Shown here one piece after another: positions 53,769 to 62,119 of a stretch of 64,000 nt of DNA. The stretch is from NCBI RefSeq assembly GCF_000021305.1, contig NC_011772.1:1960001-2024000 (forward strand), written 5' to 3'. The notes beneath the pieces were generated by a model. It was not told where the DNA came from. It saw only the letters and a program-made list of their open reading frames with translations, and made no database searches. Source of the DNA: Bacillus cereus G9842 (GTDB taxonomy: Bacteria > Bacillota > Bacilli > Bacillales > Bacillaceae_G). Each line of letters begins with the position of its first letter. The first letter of the stretch is position 1. The position numbers and the translations under genes are program-made.

Positions 53769-54299
53769 ATGAAACAAAGTTTACAAACAGCTTTTTCTTG
53801 TTCTTCTTTTCTTCTCTCCTATCCTGAACTAGGGTGGAGAGAAGCTTTAACTGAATTGCAAGAAGAGGTTGAAACAATAGAACAAGAAGACGTTAAAGCG
53901 TCACTTACAGGCTTTATAAAGCAAGCGCTAGATAAAACGAATGATCAATTCATTGATAGTTACGTATATACATTCGATTTTGGGAAGAAAACAAATATGT
54001 ATCTTACTTATATGAACACTGGTGAACAAAGAGAAAGAGGTATTGAATTACTAGAGTTAAAACAACATTATAAAAAATCAGGTTTTAGCGTAACAGATAA
54101 AGAACTACCTGACTATTTACCACTTTTACTTGAGTTTTTTGCAAATGCAAATGAGCAAGACAGTGAACCAATTATGAGTAAATACACGGAAAATATACAA
54201 GCATTACATGTTCAATTAAAAGAAGCGGGTAGTATGTATGAACCAATTCTTGCGTCTGTGCTACTCGCTATCGAAACATGGGGTGTACAGACAAATTAG
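53769..54299 (+). CDS. narJ: Nitrate reductase assembly chaperone NarJ
   Basis: A 176-aa cytoplasmic chaperone of the TorD/NarJ family. Its helical sequence starts with LQTAFSCSSFLLSYPELGWREALTELQEEV and includes the conserved DFGKKTNMYLTYMNTGEQRERGIELLELKQHYKKSGF stretch. NarJ delivers the molybdenum cofactor to NarG before membrane attachment. It lies between narH and narI, the standard place in narGHJI operons. Confidence 0.93.
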   Translation: MKQSLQTAFSCSSFLLSYPELGWREALTELQEEVETIEQEDVKASLTGFIKQALDKTNDQFIDSYVYTFDFGKKTNMYLTYMNTGEQRERGIELLELKQHYKKSGFSVTDKELPDYLPLLLEFFANANEQDSEPIMSKYTENIQALHVQLKEAGSMYEPILASVLLAIETWGVQTN

Positions 54300-54316
54300 A
54301 AAGGAGCGTTGTCAAA

Positions 54317-55006
54317 ATGATGGATCAATTTCTTTGGGTATTGTTTCCCTATATCATTTTTGCGATCTTTATCGGTGGACATATTTTTAGATACAACTAT
54401 GATCAATTTGGATGGACATCAAAATCTAGTGAACTATTAGAAAAGAAGATGCTCCGGGTCGGAAGTCTATTATTCCACTTTGGGATCATGTTCGTAATTG
54501 GCGGCCATGTTATGGGGATTTTAATTCCAGAAGCTGTATATCGTTCAATAGGTATTTCTGAGCATATGTATCATGTAGTAGCAATTAGTTTTGGGCTTCC
54601 GGCAGGTATTGCTTCTATTATCGGTTTAATTATATTAACGTACCGCCGTGTAACAGTAAAGCGTATCATTGCAACGAGTACAAAGGGAGATTATATTGCG
54701 CTTATTTTATTACTTATCGTAATGCTAGCAGGACTTTCTTCAACATTTTTAAATATAGATTCAAAAGGATTTGATTATCGTACAACGATTGGCCCTTGGT
54801 TCCGAAGTCTCTTTATTCTCCAACCGAAAGTTGAATATATGATGGAAGTACCAGTATGGTTTAAAATTCATATTCTTGCAGGAATGGGTTTATTCGCAGT
54901 ATGGCCATTTACAAGACTTGTACATGTATTTAGTGCCCCAATTAAATATGTAAGCCGTAGTTATGTAATTTACAGAAGACGTATTCCTAATGAGTTGAAA
55001 AAATAA
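54317..55006 (+). CDS. narI: Respiratory nitrate reductase gamma subunit
   Basis: A 229-aa membrane cytochrome b with five helices. His residues for heme ligation lie in GGHIFRYN, HFGIMFVIGGHVMG and at the C-terminal IHILAG and RLVHVFSAP. It oxidises menaquinol and passes electrons to NarH. The ATG at 54317 follows AAGGAG with 10 bases of spacing. It overlaps no other gene. A terminator closes the operon after it. Confidence 0.95.
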   Translation: MMDQFLWVLFPYIIFAIFIGGHIFRYNYDQFGWTSKSSELLEKKMLRVGSLLFHFGIMFVIGGHVMGILIPEAVYRSIGISEHMYHVVAISFGLPAGIASIIGLIILTYRRVTVKRIIATSTKGDYIALILLLIVMLAGLSSTFLNIDSKGFDYRTTIGPWFRSLFILQPKVEYMMEVPVWFKIHILAGMGLFAVWPFTRLVHVFSAPIKYVSRSYVIYRRRIPNELKK

Positions 55007-55038
55007 TACTGCTGTAAACGGATAGGAGCTAATGGTTA

Positions 55039-55078
55039 AAACGAAACGAGGTCTAATATGGAAGGCCTCGTTTTTGTT
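55039..55078 (+). terminator. Terminator after narI
   Basis: Arms AAAACGAGG and CCTCGTTTTT with a loop of about 14 bases, followed by T, after the stop of narI. Confidence 0.75.
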
Positions 55079-55118
55079 TATATAGGGAATAACCGTTAAT
55101 AAGTAGCTTAAATTGAAA

Positions 55119-55147
55119 AAAGATTAGCATCTAAATAAGATGCTAAT
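55119..55147 (-). terminator. Terminator of fnr, overlapping its stop codon
   Basis: On the minus strand, arms GATTAGCATCT and AGATGCTAATC around TATTT are followed by TTTTTTC. The left arm contains the stop codon of fnr. Confidence 0.85.
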
Positions 55148-55835
55148 CAATGCTACAAACAGAGGCAGAGCAATCTTCACAAGCAATTTCACATTTTAAA
55201 AATTGTAAATCGTGGATTGTAATCTTTCCTTTATGAATAGAAATTGTACCTTGCTTTTTTAATTCATTTAACATTCGATTTACACTTTCACGTGAAGTTG
55301 CACAGAAATTAGCAAGTTCTTGATTCGTTAATGGTAAATCGATGAGAATCCCATTTTCTTTTAATACACCGTAACTATTTGTCATTCGTATAAGAGTAGA
55401 ATACAGGGCACCTTTTTTGCCGTGTAATACTAAATCTCGGAACTTCGTTTGCATTCTTCTTAAATGTTCACTAATCCATTTCATAAATTCAAATACAAGT
55501 GCGGGTTTTTGGAGCAATGCTTTTTCTAAGGTTTCACGCTTTATAACCCCTACTTCAACATCTTCAAGGCATTTTGAATTTAATAAATACTTCGCATTGT
55601 CCGTGAATAATGTTAATTCTCCAATAATGTCGTATGCCGAACAAATACGGAGTGTTAATTCTTGCCCGTCAGCACTTAATTTACTAATTTGTACTTTTCC
55701 TGAGTGGATGATATAGAGCTCTGTTGCCTCCATACCTTCTTGAAAAATAAAACTACCTTTTTTAATTTGCATTTTATATTCAACAGATGCAAGTAATTCT
55801 TTTAAATCTTGAGATAATGTCATACTGTTTGCCAC
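55143..55835 (-). CDS. fnr: Anaerobic transcription regulator Fnr
   Basis: A 230-aa CRP/FNR family regulator. The N-terminal cyclic nucleotide-binding-like barrel (KGSFIFQEGMEATELYIIHSGKVQI) is followed by a dimerisation helix, then a winged helix (LTNQELANFCATSRESVNRMLNELKKQGTI). The C-terminal CEIACEDCSASVC carries four Cys, three of which would ligate an oxygen-sensitive [4Fe-4S] cluster, as in Bacillus Fnr. In B. cereus this protein controls anaerobic metabolism and enterotoxins. I chose the GTG at 55835 because AAAGGTG lies upstream. Matching FNR boxes precede narG and moaA. Confidence 0.94.
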   Translation of the reverse strand: MANSMTLSQDLKELLASVEYKMQIKKGSFIFQEGMEATELYIIHSGKVQISKLSADGQELTLRICSAYDIIGELTLFTDNAKYLLNSKCLEDVEVGVIKRETLEKALLQKPALVFEFMKWISEHLRRMQTKFRDLVLHGKKGALYSTLIRMTNSYGVLKENGILIDLPLTNQELANFCATSRESVNRMLNELKKQGTISIHKGKITIHDLQFLKCEIACEDCSASVCSID

Positions 55836-56160
55836 AGTGATCACCTTTCTTCTTATAAGCAATACATTTCCTATTTTGAGTGTAAGTATGATGAAAATGC
55901 AAGAGCTATTTTAAAAATACATTGAAATTTCAATGACCGTAAGGGGGAAGTGATTTTCAATTTTTAGTTTGAAAAATTCAATAGACAAAGTGGATGAGAT
56001 TAAAGATGTGAACAAAATTCGAACGGATTTGTGAAGAATTTTTGAATGGGGAAAGTAATGTGAGAAAAGTCACATTGAATATGTAGCTTCTTTTTTATAA
56101 TGAAGGCAAATAAAAAAATGAAAGCTTACTAAGGATTACAGCAGAAAAGAAGGGATATAG
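55836..56160. promoter_or_regulatory. fnr-moaA divergent regulatory region
   Basis: This 325-bp region holds several dyads. One is a perfect 16-bp palindrome (CATTGAAATTTCAATG, 55921-55936). Another is an inverted repeat TTTTCAA (55955-55961) with TTGAAAA (55970-55976). A ResD-like TTTGTGAAG lies at 56028-56036. The FNR box at 56059-56074 is listed separately. The minus-strand promoter of fnr is not clear. Confidence 0.5.
56059..56101 (+). promoter_or_regulatory. FNR box and -10 of the moaA operon
   Basis: TGTGA-GAAAAG-TCACA at 56059-56074 is a perfect FNR palindrome. TATAAT at 56096-56101 is the -10 box. The box is centred at 56066.5, 41.5 bp before the predicted start (about 56108), the same geometry as at narG. 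Confidence 0.9.
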
Positions 56161-57174
56161 ATGCACGAGAACATGAAAGATTCTTTAGAACGGCCACTTC
56201 AAGATTTACGTATTTCAGTTATTGATCGTTGTAATTTTAGGTGTACATACTGTATGCCTGCTGAAGTGTTCGGACCTGATTACGCTTTTTTACAGGAAGA
56301 GCTTTTATTAACGTTTGATGAAATAGAAAGATTAGCGAGATTATTTATAAGTCTGGGAGTCAATAAAATTAGGCTTACTGGCGGTGAACCGTTATTGCGT
56401 AAAGACTTACCGATGTTAATTGCAAGACTTGCAAAGCTAGAAGGCTTAAAAGATATTGGACTCACAACAAACGGTATTCATTTAGCAAAACAAGCAAAGG
56501 CGTTAAAAGAAGCGGGATTAAAACGTGTAAATATTAGTTTAGATGCGATAGAGGATTATGTCTTCAAAAAAATTAATGGACGAAATGTAAATACAAAACC
56601 TGTACTGAAAGGAATTGAAGCAGCAAAGGCTGCTGGATTAGAAGTAAAGGTAAATATGGTCGTAAAAAAAGGAATGAATGATAGTCAAATTCTTCGTATG
56701 GCTCGTTATTTTAAAGAACAAGACATTCAGCTCCGTTTTATAGAGTTTATGGATGTGGGCAGTACAAACGACTGGAACTTTGAACAAGTTATTACGAAGG
56801 AACAATTAATAGAGAAGATTAATCGCGTATATCCAGTTGAGCCCGCTCAGCCTCGTTACTTTGGAGAAGTTGCGAAATTGTATCGATATGTAGGGAGCGA
56901 TGCAGAAGTTGGGTTTATTACTTCAGTATCTGAGTCATTTTGTTCTTCTTGTACGAGAGCTCGTATCTCGGCAGACGGCAAGTTTTTCACGTGTCTATTT
57001 GGAACGAAAGGAACGGATTTGCGAACGCTTCTTCGAGGAAATATTTCTGATGCATCACTATTAAAAATTTTACAACATACATGGCGATATAGAACAGATC
57101 GATATTCAGATGAAAGAACGGCGGAAAGTACAAATCAACGTCCAAAAGTTGAAATGTCCTACATTGGCGGATAG
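56161..57174 (+). CDS. moaA: GTP 3',8-cyclase MoaA
   Basis: A 337-aa radical SAM enzyme for the first step of molybdenum cofactor synthesis. The N-terminal CNFRCTYC binds the SAM cluster. The GGEP motif is [12 protein letters not shown], and the C-terminal cluster is [21 protein letters not shown]. The terminal GG, which the enzyme needs, is present in SYIGG. The last base overlaps the next gene region, where a ThiF/MoeB homologue begins 18 bases later. The promoter carries a perfect FNR box. Confidence 0.96.
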   Translation: MHENMKDSLERPLQDLRISVIDRCNFRCTYCMPAEVFGPDYAFLQEELLLTFDEIERLARLFISLGVNKIRLTGGEPLLRKDLPMLIARLAKLEGLKDIGLTTNGIHLAKQAKALKEAGLKRVNISLDAIEDYVFKKINGRNVNTKPVLKGIEAAKAAGLEVKVNMVVKKGMNDSQILRMARYFKEQDIQLRFIEFMDVGSTNDWNFEQVITKEQLIEKINRVYPVEPAQPRYFGEVAKLYRYVGSDAEVGFITSVSESFCSSCTRARISADGKFFTCLFGTKGTDLRTLLRGNISDASLLKILQHTWRYRTDRYSDERTAESTNQRPKVEMSYIGG

Positions 57175-57191
57175 TGAGAGGAGGATTCCCT

Positions 57192-58205
57192 ATGCAAGAG
57201 CGATATGCAAGGCAAATATTGTTTTCTGGAATTGGTGAAATAGGACAAAGAAAAATAAGAGAAAAGCATGTGCTCCTAATTGGTGCAGGTGCATTAGGAG
57301 CTGCGAATGCAGAAACACTCGTTAGGATGGGAATTGGGAAATTGACAATCGCTGACCGTGACTACGTGGAATGGAGTAATTTACAGCGGCAACAGTTATA
57401 CATAGAAGAAGATGCGCAGCAATGCAAACCGAAAGCAATTGCAGCGGCAGAACATGTAAGGAAGATTAATTCTGAAGTGAAAATTGTACCAGTTGTAACG
57501 GATGTCACAATGCAAGAAATAGAAGAGTTAACAAAAGAAGTGGATCTCATCATAGATGCGACTGACAATTTCGATACGCGCCTACTTATAAATGACATTT
57601 CACAAAAAGAAAATATACCTTGGATATATGGTGGATGCATTGGAAGTTACGGTGTAACGTATACAATTCTTCCTGGGAAAACACCATGTTTTCGCTGTCT
57701 AATGGATCATCCTATGGGCGGTGCAACATGCGATACAGCCGGAATCATTCAGCCAGCTGTACAAATGGTCGTTGCTCACCAAGTAACAGAGGCGATGAAA
57801 ATATTGGTGGATGATTATGAGTCGTTAAGAGGAACGATGTTATCATTTGATATTTGGAACAATCAATATCTTTCATTAAAAGTAAATAGACAGAAAAAAA
57901 GTACATGTCCATCTTGTGGGAAATCACGAACGTATCCAAGTCTAGCATTTGAAGCGCAGATGAAAACGGAAGTGCTATGCGGACGGAATACAGTTCAAAT
58001 CCGTTCAGGAATAAAGAGAGATCTTAATTTAAACGAAATTCAAAAACGATTACAAAAAAGTGTACATGTCCAAAAAACGCCTTACTTACTATCATTTCTA
58101 ATTGATGAATATCGTTTCGTTTTATTTACAGACGGTAGGGCATTTATTCATGGAACAAATGATGTGAAAATAGCAAAACGATTATACGCAAAATATATAG
58201 GATGA
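57192..58205 (+). CDS. MoeB/ThiF-type adenylyltransferase
   Basis: A 337-aa E1-like enzyme. The adenylate-forming motif LIGAGALGAANAETLVRMGIGKLTIADRDYVEWSNLQRQ and the Zn pairs CFRCL and CPSC are present. It activates the C-terminal glycine of MoaD for sulfur transfer in cofactor synthesis. A C-terminal extension of about 75 residues (from NTVQIRSGIKRDLNL) is MoaD/sulfur-carrier related or unknown. The ATG at 57192 has AGGAGG upstream. The operon position between moaA and moeA supports the MoeB role. Confidence 0.92.
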   Translation: MQERYARQILFSGIGEIGQRKIREKHVLLIGAGALGAANAETLVRMGIGKLTIADRDYVEWSNLQRQQLYIEEDAQQCKPKAIAAAEHVRKINSEVKIVPVVTDVTMQEIEELTKEVDLIIDATDNFDTRLLINDISQKENIPWIYGGCIGSYGVTYTILPGKTPCFRCLMDHPMGGATCDTAGIIQPAVQMVVAHQVTEAMKILVDDYESLRGTMLSFDIWNNQYLSLKVNRQKKSTCPSCGKSRTYPSLAFEAQMKTEVLCGRNTVQIRSGIKRDLNLNEIQKRLQKSVHVQKTPYLLSFLIDEYRFVLFTDGRAFIHGTNDVKIAKRLYAKYIG

Positions 58206-58247
58206 ACAGAAAGAGCGTTGCCCCTTATTAAAACGAGGTGAAAAAGA

Positions 58248-59537
58248 ATGTTAGAAAAACGTATACCAATTCCGGTGGCAGAAGCAGTGGCACGTGTAAT
58301 GAAATACGCTCATCAAGGTGAAATAGAAAAGGTTTCTCTTATAGAAAGTTACGGAAGAATTCTTGGAGAAGATGTTATTGCAGATCATGATGTCCCTCAC
58401 TTTGATCGCTCTCCATACGACGGGTTTGCGATTCGAGCAGAAGATACAAAAGAAGCGAGTAGTAGTAACCCCATTCAGTTTGAAGTGATTGGCGAAATTG
58501 GAGCAGGTTTTGTTTTTCCAGAAGAAGTGAAACCATTTCAAACTTTCCGTATTATGACAGGTGCCGCAATTCCAGCCGGATGTAATGCAGTTGTTATGTT
58601 AGAGCTAACTGAAGGATTTGAAGAAAGTGAAAAGACTTATATGAAATTGAAACGCTCCTTTATTGCTGGGGATAACATTTCTTTTAAAGGTGAAGATGTA
58701 AAACAAAATACCATCCTTGTGAAAAAAGGGACTGTTATTAACCCTGGAGTAGTGGCGCTTCTTTCTACGTTTGGTTATAGTACCGTTTACGTTGTAAAAC
58801 AGCCGGTTATCGGAATTGTAACGACAGGAAGCGAACTGCTTGAAGTACATGAACAATTAAAGCCAGGGAAGATTCGAAATAGTAACTCCTATATGATAGC
58901 TGCTCAAGTTGAACGAGCGGGCGGAGTTGTACAGTATTATGGACAATTCGCTGACGATTTTGAGACGTGTTATAACACTGTGAAAAAAGCGATAAAAGAA
59001 GTCGATATTTTAATTACAACTGGTGGCGTTTCGGTAGGAGACTATGACTATTTACCTGCTATTTATGAGGAATTACGAGCTAATGTGCTTTTCAACAAAA
59101 TAGCGATGCGACCAGGAAGTGTGACAACTGTAGCTGAGCTAGAAGGAAAACTATTATTTGGTCTATCTGGTAATCCTTCAGCTTGTTATGTCGGTTGTGA
59201 ATTATATGTTCGGCCAGTCATTGGAACATATTTGCATAGAAAAGATTCGCACGTATATCGTACAGAGGCAATATTACAGAAAGACTTTCTGAAAGCAAAC
59301 CCATTTACTCGTTTTGTACGAGGGAAAGTGGAAATTGTAGATGGAACATTGCAAGCTACACCAGTTGGTTTAGACAAATCTAGTGCAATTTCTTCACTTG
59401 CAGGGGCGAATGCATGTATCGTCCTGCCGGGAGGAACGAGAGGATTTAAAGCAGGAATAACTGTCTCGGTACTGTTATTAGAATCAAGCGCCGGAAGTGA
59501 GTGGCCGTGGGAAGAACCACTTCGATCATACAAATAA
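58248..59537 (+). CDS. moeA: Molybdopterin molybdotransferase MoeA
   Basis: A 429-aa enzyme that inserts molybdate into adenylated molybdopterin. Visible are the N-terminal VAEAVARVMKYA, the PHFDRSPYDGFAIRAEDT and IMTGAAIPAGCNAVVMLE segments, the GIVTTGSEL motif, the TTGGVSVGDYDY loop and the C-terminal MRPGSVTTVAELEGKLLFGLSGNPSACY. AAACGAGGTG precedes the ATG. It lies 42 bases after the MoeB-like gene. Confidence 0.95.
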   Translation: MLEKRIPIPVAEAVARVMKYAHQGEIEKVSLIESYGRILGEDVIADHDVPHFDRSPYDGFAIRAEDTKEASSSNPIQFEVIGEIGAGFVFPEEVKPFQTFRIMTGAAIPAGCNAVVMLELTEGFEESEKTYMKLKRSFIAGDNISFKGEDVKQNTILVKKGTVINPGVVALLSTFGYSTVYVVKQPVIGIVTTGSELLEVHEQLKPGKIRNSNSYMIAAQVERAGGVVQYYGQFADDFETCYNTVKKAIKEVDILITTGGVSVGDYDYLPAIYEELRANVLFNKIAMRPGSVTTVAELEGKLLFGLSGNPSACYVGCELYVRPVIGTYLHRKDSHVYRTEAILQKDFLKANPFTRFVRGKVEIVDGTLQATPVGLDKSSAISSLAGANACIVLPGGTRGFKAGITVSVLLLESSAGSEWPWEEPLRSYK

Positions 59538-59581
59538 TAGAAAAATAGATTGCTAACTTATACAAAGATAAGAGGTGCAAG

Positions 59582-60052
59582 ATGGCACATACGTATTATG
59601 AAGTAATTGATACACCTATTTCAATTGAAGAAGTTACAAACAAAGTAATTCGTCGTGAATGTGGCGCAGTTGCGACTTTCATTGGTACTGTTAGAGAATT
59701 TACGAAAGGCCGTCGTACGCTATATTTAGAGTATGTAGCATATAAGTCAATGGCGGAGAAACAGCTTAAGAGAATTGGCACCGAAGTAGGAGAGATGTGG
59801 CCTGGGACAAATGTCGCCATTACACATCGCATTGGTACATTACAAATTTCTGATCTTGCTGTTGTCGTCGCTGTTTCTACACCACACCGGAAAGCTGCCT
59901 ATGAGGCGAACGAATATATTATGGAGCGTATAAAACAAATTGTTCCAATATGGAAGAAAGAGTTTTGGAAAGATGGTGAGTCATGGATAGGTGATCAGTT
60001 AGAGAAGGTAGCGTATGCAAATGGTGAGCCTGGAAAGGAGATGAGAATATGA
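59582..60052 (+). CDS. moaE: Molybdopterin synthase catalytic subunit MoaE
   Basis: A 156-aa subunit. Characteristic parts are CGAVATFIGTVREFTKGR, LEYVAYKSMAEKQL, HRIGTLQISDLAVVVAVSTPHRKAAYEANEYIME and the Lys-containing IVPIWKKEFWKDGESWIG. It forms molybdopterin synthase with MoaD, whose gene starts 4 bp inside its end. AGAGGTG precedes the ATG. Confidence 0.95.
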   Translation: MAHTYYEVIDTPISIEEVTNKVIRRECGAVATFIGTVREFTKGRRTLYLEYVAYKSMAEKQLKRIGTEVGEMWPGTNVAITHRIGTLQISDLAVVVAVSTPHRKAAYEANEYIMERIKQIVPIWKKEFWKDGESWIGDQLEKVAYANGEPGKEMRI

Positions 60053-60282
60053 TTGAAGTACTATTATTTGCACATTTACAAGAAGAAGTAAGTAAGTCAG
60101 CATTACACATAGGTTGTGAAAATATTACGGTTGCTGAACTAAAGGAAGTCCTTATTACGAAATACAACGTAGCAATTTCAAGTGAGATAATGGTCGCTAT
60201 AAATGAAGAGTATGCAAATGAGGATGATATCATTCAAACTGGCGATGTCATAGCAATGATTCCGCCAGTAAGTGGTGGTTGA
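60049..60282 (+). CDS. moaD: Molybdopterin synthase sulfur carrier subunit MoaD
   Basis: A 77-aa ubiquitin-like protein ending in the functional Gly-Gly (IPPVSGG). Its C-terminus would be adenylated by the MoeB-like protein and thiocarboxylated for MoaE. It overlaps moaE by 4 bp. A T-less hairpin lies between it and narK. Confidence 0.93.
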   Translation: MIEVLLFAHLQEEVSKSALHIGCENITVAELKEVLITKYNVAISSEIMVAINEEYANEDDIIQTGDVIAMIPPVSGG

Positions 60283-60292
60283 TTCTTTTCAG

Positions 60293-60325
60293 CCTAATCA
60301 TGTTAGGACGTGATTAGGCTGGAGG
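60293..60325 (+). other. Hairpin between moaD and narK
   Basis: Arms CAGCCTAATCA and TGATTAGGCTG around a loop of 10 to 11 bases. No T-run follows, so it is not a normal terminator. It may stabilise or process the operon mRNA. Confidence 0.5.
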
Positions 60326-60362
60326 GAATGAATATAACTATGCATACATAGGAGGGAACAGG

Positions 60363-61532
60363 ATGAAAGGTCCTAATTTTCAATTAAGTTTACAAACTTC
60401 TAATCTAGTTATCGGTTTTATGGTATGGGTTATTTTATCATCATTAATGCCTTATATTAAAGCGGATATTCCATTAACTGCGGGACAAATTTCTATGGTA
60501 ACAGCAGTACCGGTTATTTTAGGTTCTGTTCTTCGTATTCCAATTGGCTATTGGACAAATCGTTTCGGAGCAAGAAAATTATTCTTTATTAGTTTTATTC
60601 TATTATTATTTCCTGTCTTTTATATTAGTGTTGCCAATTCTATGATGGATTTAATTATTGGTGGATTATTTGTAGGAATTGGTGGAGCTGTATTCTCAGT
60701 AGGGGTAACTTCTTTACCAAAATACTTTCCGAAAGAGAGCCACGGTTTTGTAAATGGTATTTACGGTGTCGGTAACGCCGGAACAGCAATCACTTCGTTT
60801 TTAGCACCTGTTATCGCAACTTCAGTTGGTTGGAGAACGACAGTACAATGTTATTTAGTTTTACTTGCAGCATTTGCACTTATGAACTTTTTATTAGGTG
60901 ATCGTAAGGAGAAAAAGGTGAATACACCATTAATGGAACAAATAAAAGGTGTATATAAAAATGAAAAACTTTGGTTTTTATGTATCTTTTACTTTTTAAC
61001 ATTCGGATCATTTGTCGCATTTACAGTATACTTACCAAACTTTTTAGTATCTCACTTCGGATTAGAAAAAGTAGATGCAGGTATGCGGACAGCCGGATTC
61101 ATTGTACTCGCAACAATTATGCGCCCGATTGGTGGTTGGCTCGGTGATAAGTTTAATCCATTTAAAATATTAATCTTCGTATTTATCGGTTTAACACTTT
61201 CAGGTATTATTTTATCATTTATGCCTAGTATGAACGTGTATACATTTGGTTGCCTACTAGTCGCATTTTGTGCAGGGATTGGAAATGGTACAATCTTCAA
61301 ACTCGTTCCAATGTACTTCTCAGAACAAGCCGGTATTGTAAATGGGCTCGTTTCAGCTTTAGGCGGACTAGGAGGATTCTTCCCGCCACTAATTTTAACA
61401 TTACTATTTCAATTAACAGGTCATTATGCAATTGGATTTATGGCGTTATCAGAAGTCGCACTTGCTTGTTTAATCATTACAGTATGGATGTATAGCCAAG
61501 AGAAATTGTTAGTGATGTTAAAGAATCATTAA
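60363..61532 (+). CDS. narK: Nitrate/nitrite transporter NarK
   Basis: A 389-aa major facilitator protein with about twelve membrane helices. The family segments include ISMVTAVPVILGSVLRIPIGYWTNRFGARK in the first half and GNGTIFKLVPMYFSEQAGIVNGLVSALGGLGGFFPP in the second. It imports nitrate or exchanges it with nitrite. AGGAGGG precedes the ATG. Its place after the molybdenum cofactor genes suggests cotranscription with them, since no separate promoter is obvious in the 80-bp gap. Confidence 0.93.
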   Translation: MKGPNFQLSLQTSNLVIGFMVWVILSSLMPYIKADIPLTAGQISMVTAVPVILGSVLRIPIGYWTNRFGARKLFFISFILLLFPVFYISVANSMMDLIIGGLFVGIGGAVFSVGVTSLPKYFPKESHGFVNGIYGVGNAGTAITSFLAPVIATSVGWRTTVQCYLVLLAAFALMNFLLGDRKEKKVNTPLMEQIKGVYKNEKLWFLCIFYFLTFGSFVAFTVYLPNFLVSHFGLEKVDAGMRTAGFIVLATIMRPIGGWLGDKFNPFKILIFVFIGLTLSGIILSFMPSMNVYTFGCLLVAFCAGIGNGTIFKLVPMYFSEQAGIVNGLVSALGGLGGFFPPLILTLLFQLTGHYAIGFMALSEVALACLIITVWMYSQEKLLVMLKNH

Positions 61533-61542
61533 TAAGGAAAAA

Positions 61543-61577
61543 GAACCATCCCAAAGTATTTTGGGATGGTTCTTTTA
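61543..61577 (+). terminator. Terminator after narK
   Basis: Arms AAAAGAACCATCCCAAA and TTTGGGATGGTTCTTTT, following the stop of narK. Confidence 0.9.
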
Positions 61578-61802
61578 GTAATAGGCTTCAACATGTTTTT
61601 ATTGCTATCTCAACAAACGCTTGTTTTCTATAAGAATGTGCTTTTAAAATGAAAAACAGAAGGTTGATGGAATTTTATTTTAAAATATAGATGTCAAAAG
61701 TTATTTAATTAAAGGGCAGATTAGTTAAGGAAATCTTAAATCTATTCTAAAGATCGAACTCATTTTTAGAATGCAAATATTTAATTGAATCGGGATGTTT
61801 AG

Positions 61803-61995
61803 ATGAAAAAAATATAAGTCCACTCAAGATAAACAAGTATCAGGTGTGTTAGGTGACTCAAGCGACAAGTATGGAATTGATGTAAGTATTCTTCGCATAG
61901 TAACTGCAGTATCAGATTTTTTTAGGGCAAGATTTTTTGGTAAGGCTAACGGATATTGTGAAAAAAGTACACTTAAACTAAAGAATACAGTTTAG
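61803..61995 (+). pseudogene. PspC-domain remnant
   Basis: An ATG at 61803 followed by AAAAAAATATAAG reads into a frameshift of 2 bases. The next frame gives STQDKQVSGVLGDSSDKYGIDVSILRIVTAVSDFF, which matches the PspC domain (K/Q-QVSGVLGGLA-x-YGID-SILRI), before it ends at a stop at 61993-61995. The double-glycine and the membrane part are lost. It lies in the 587-bp gap from 61533 to 62119, where I see no other gene. Confidence 0.75.
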
Positions 61996-62119
61996 TTCAA
62001 TAAGATAAAGTTATGAATTTGTATAAATAATCTATAATTTTCTTTATGAGTCATATTTGATATGTTAAAGAAAAGAGAGCGTTTAATCCAACTAAAATAT
62101 ATGTAGAATGAGGTTTTAA

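Noticed and set aside
54278..54316. Longer narI start at 54278
   Set aside because: It overlaps narJ and lacks a ribosome binding site. The ATG at 54317 has AAGGAG upstream and gives the normal length.
61957..61972. TGTGA-AAAAAG-TACAC near the PspC remnant as a third FNR box
   Set aside because: The right half does not match TCACA, and no -10 box lies at the right distance, so it is not convincing.
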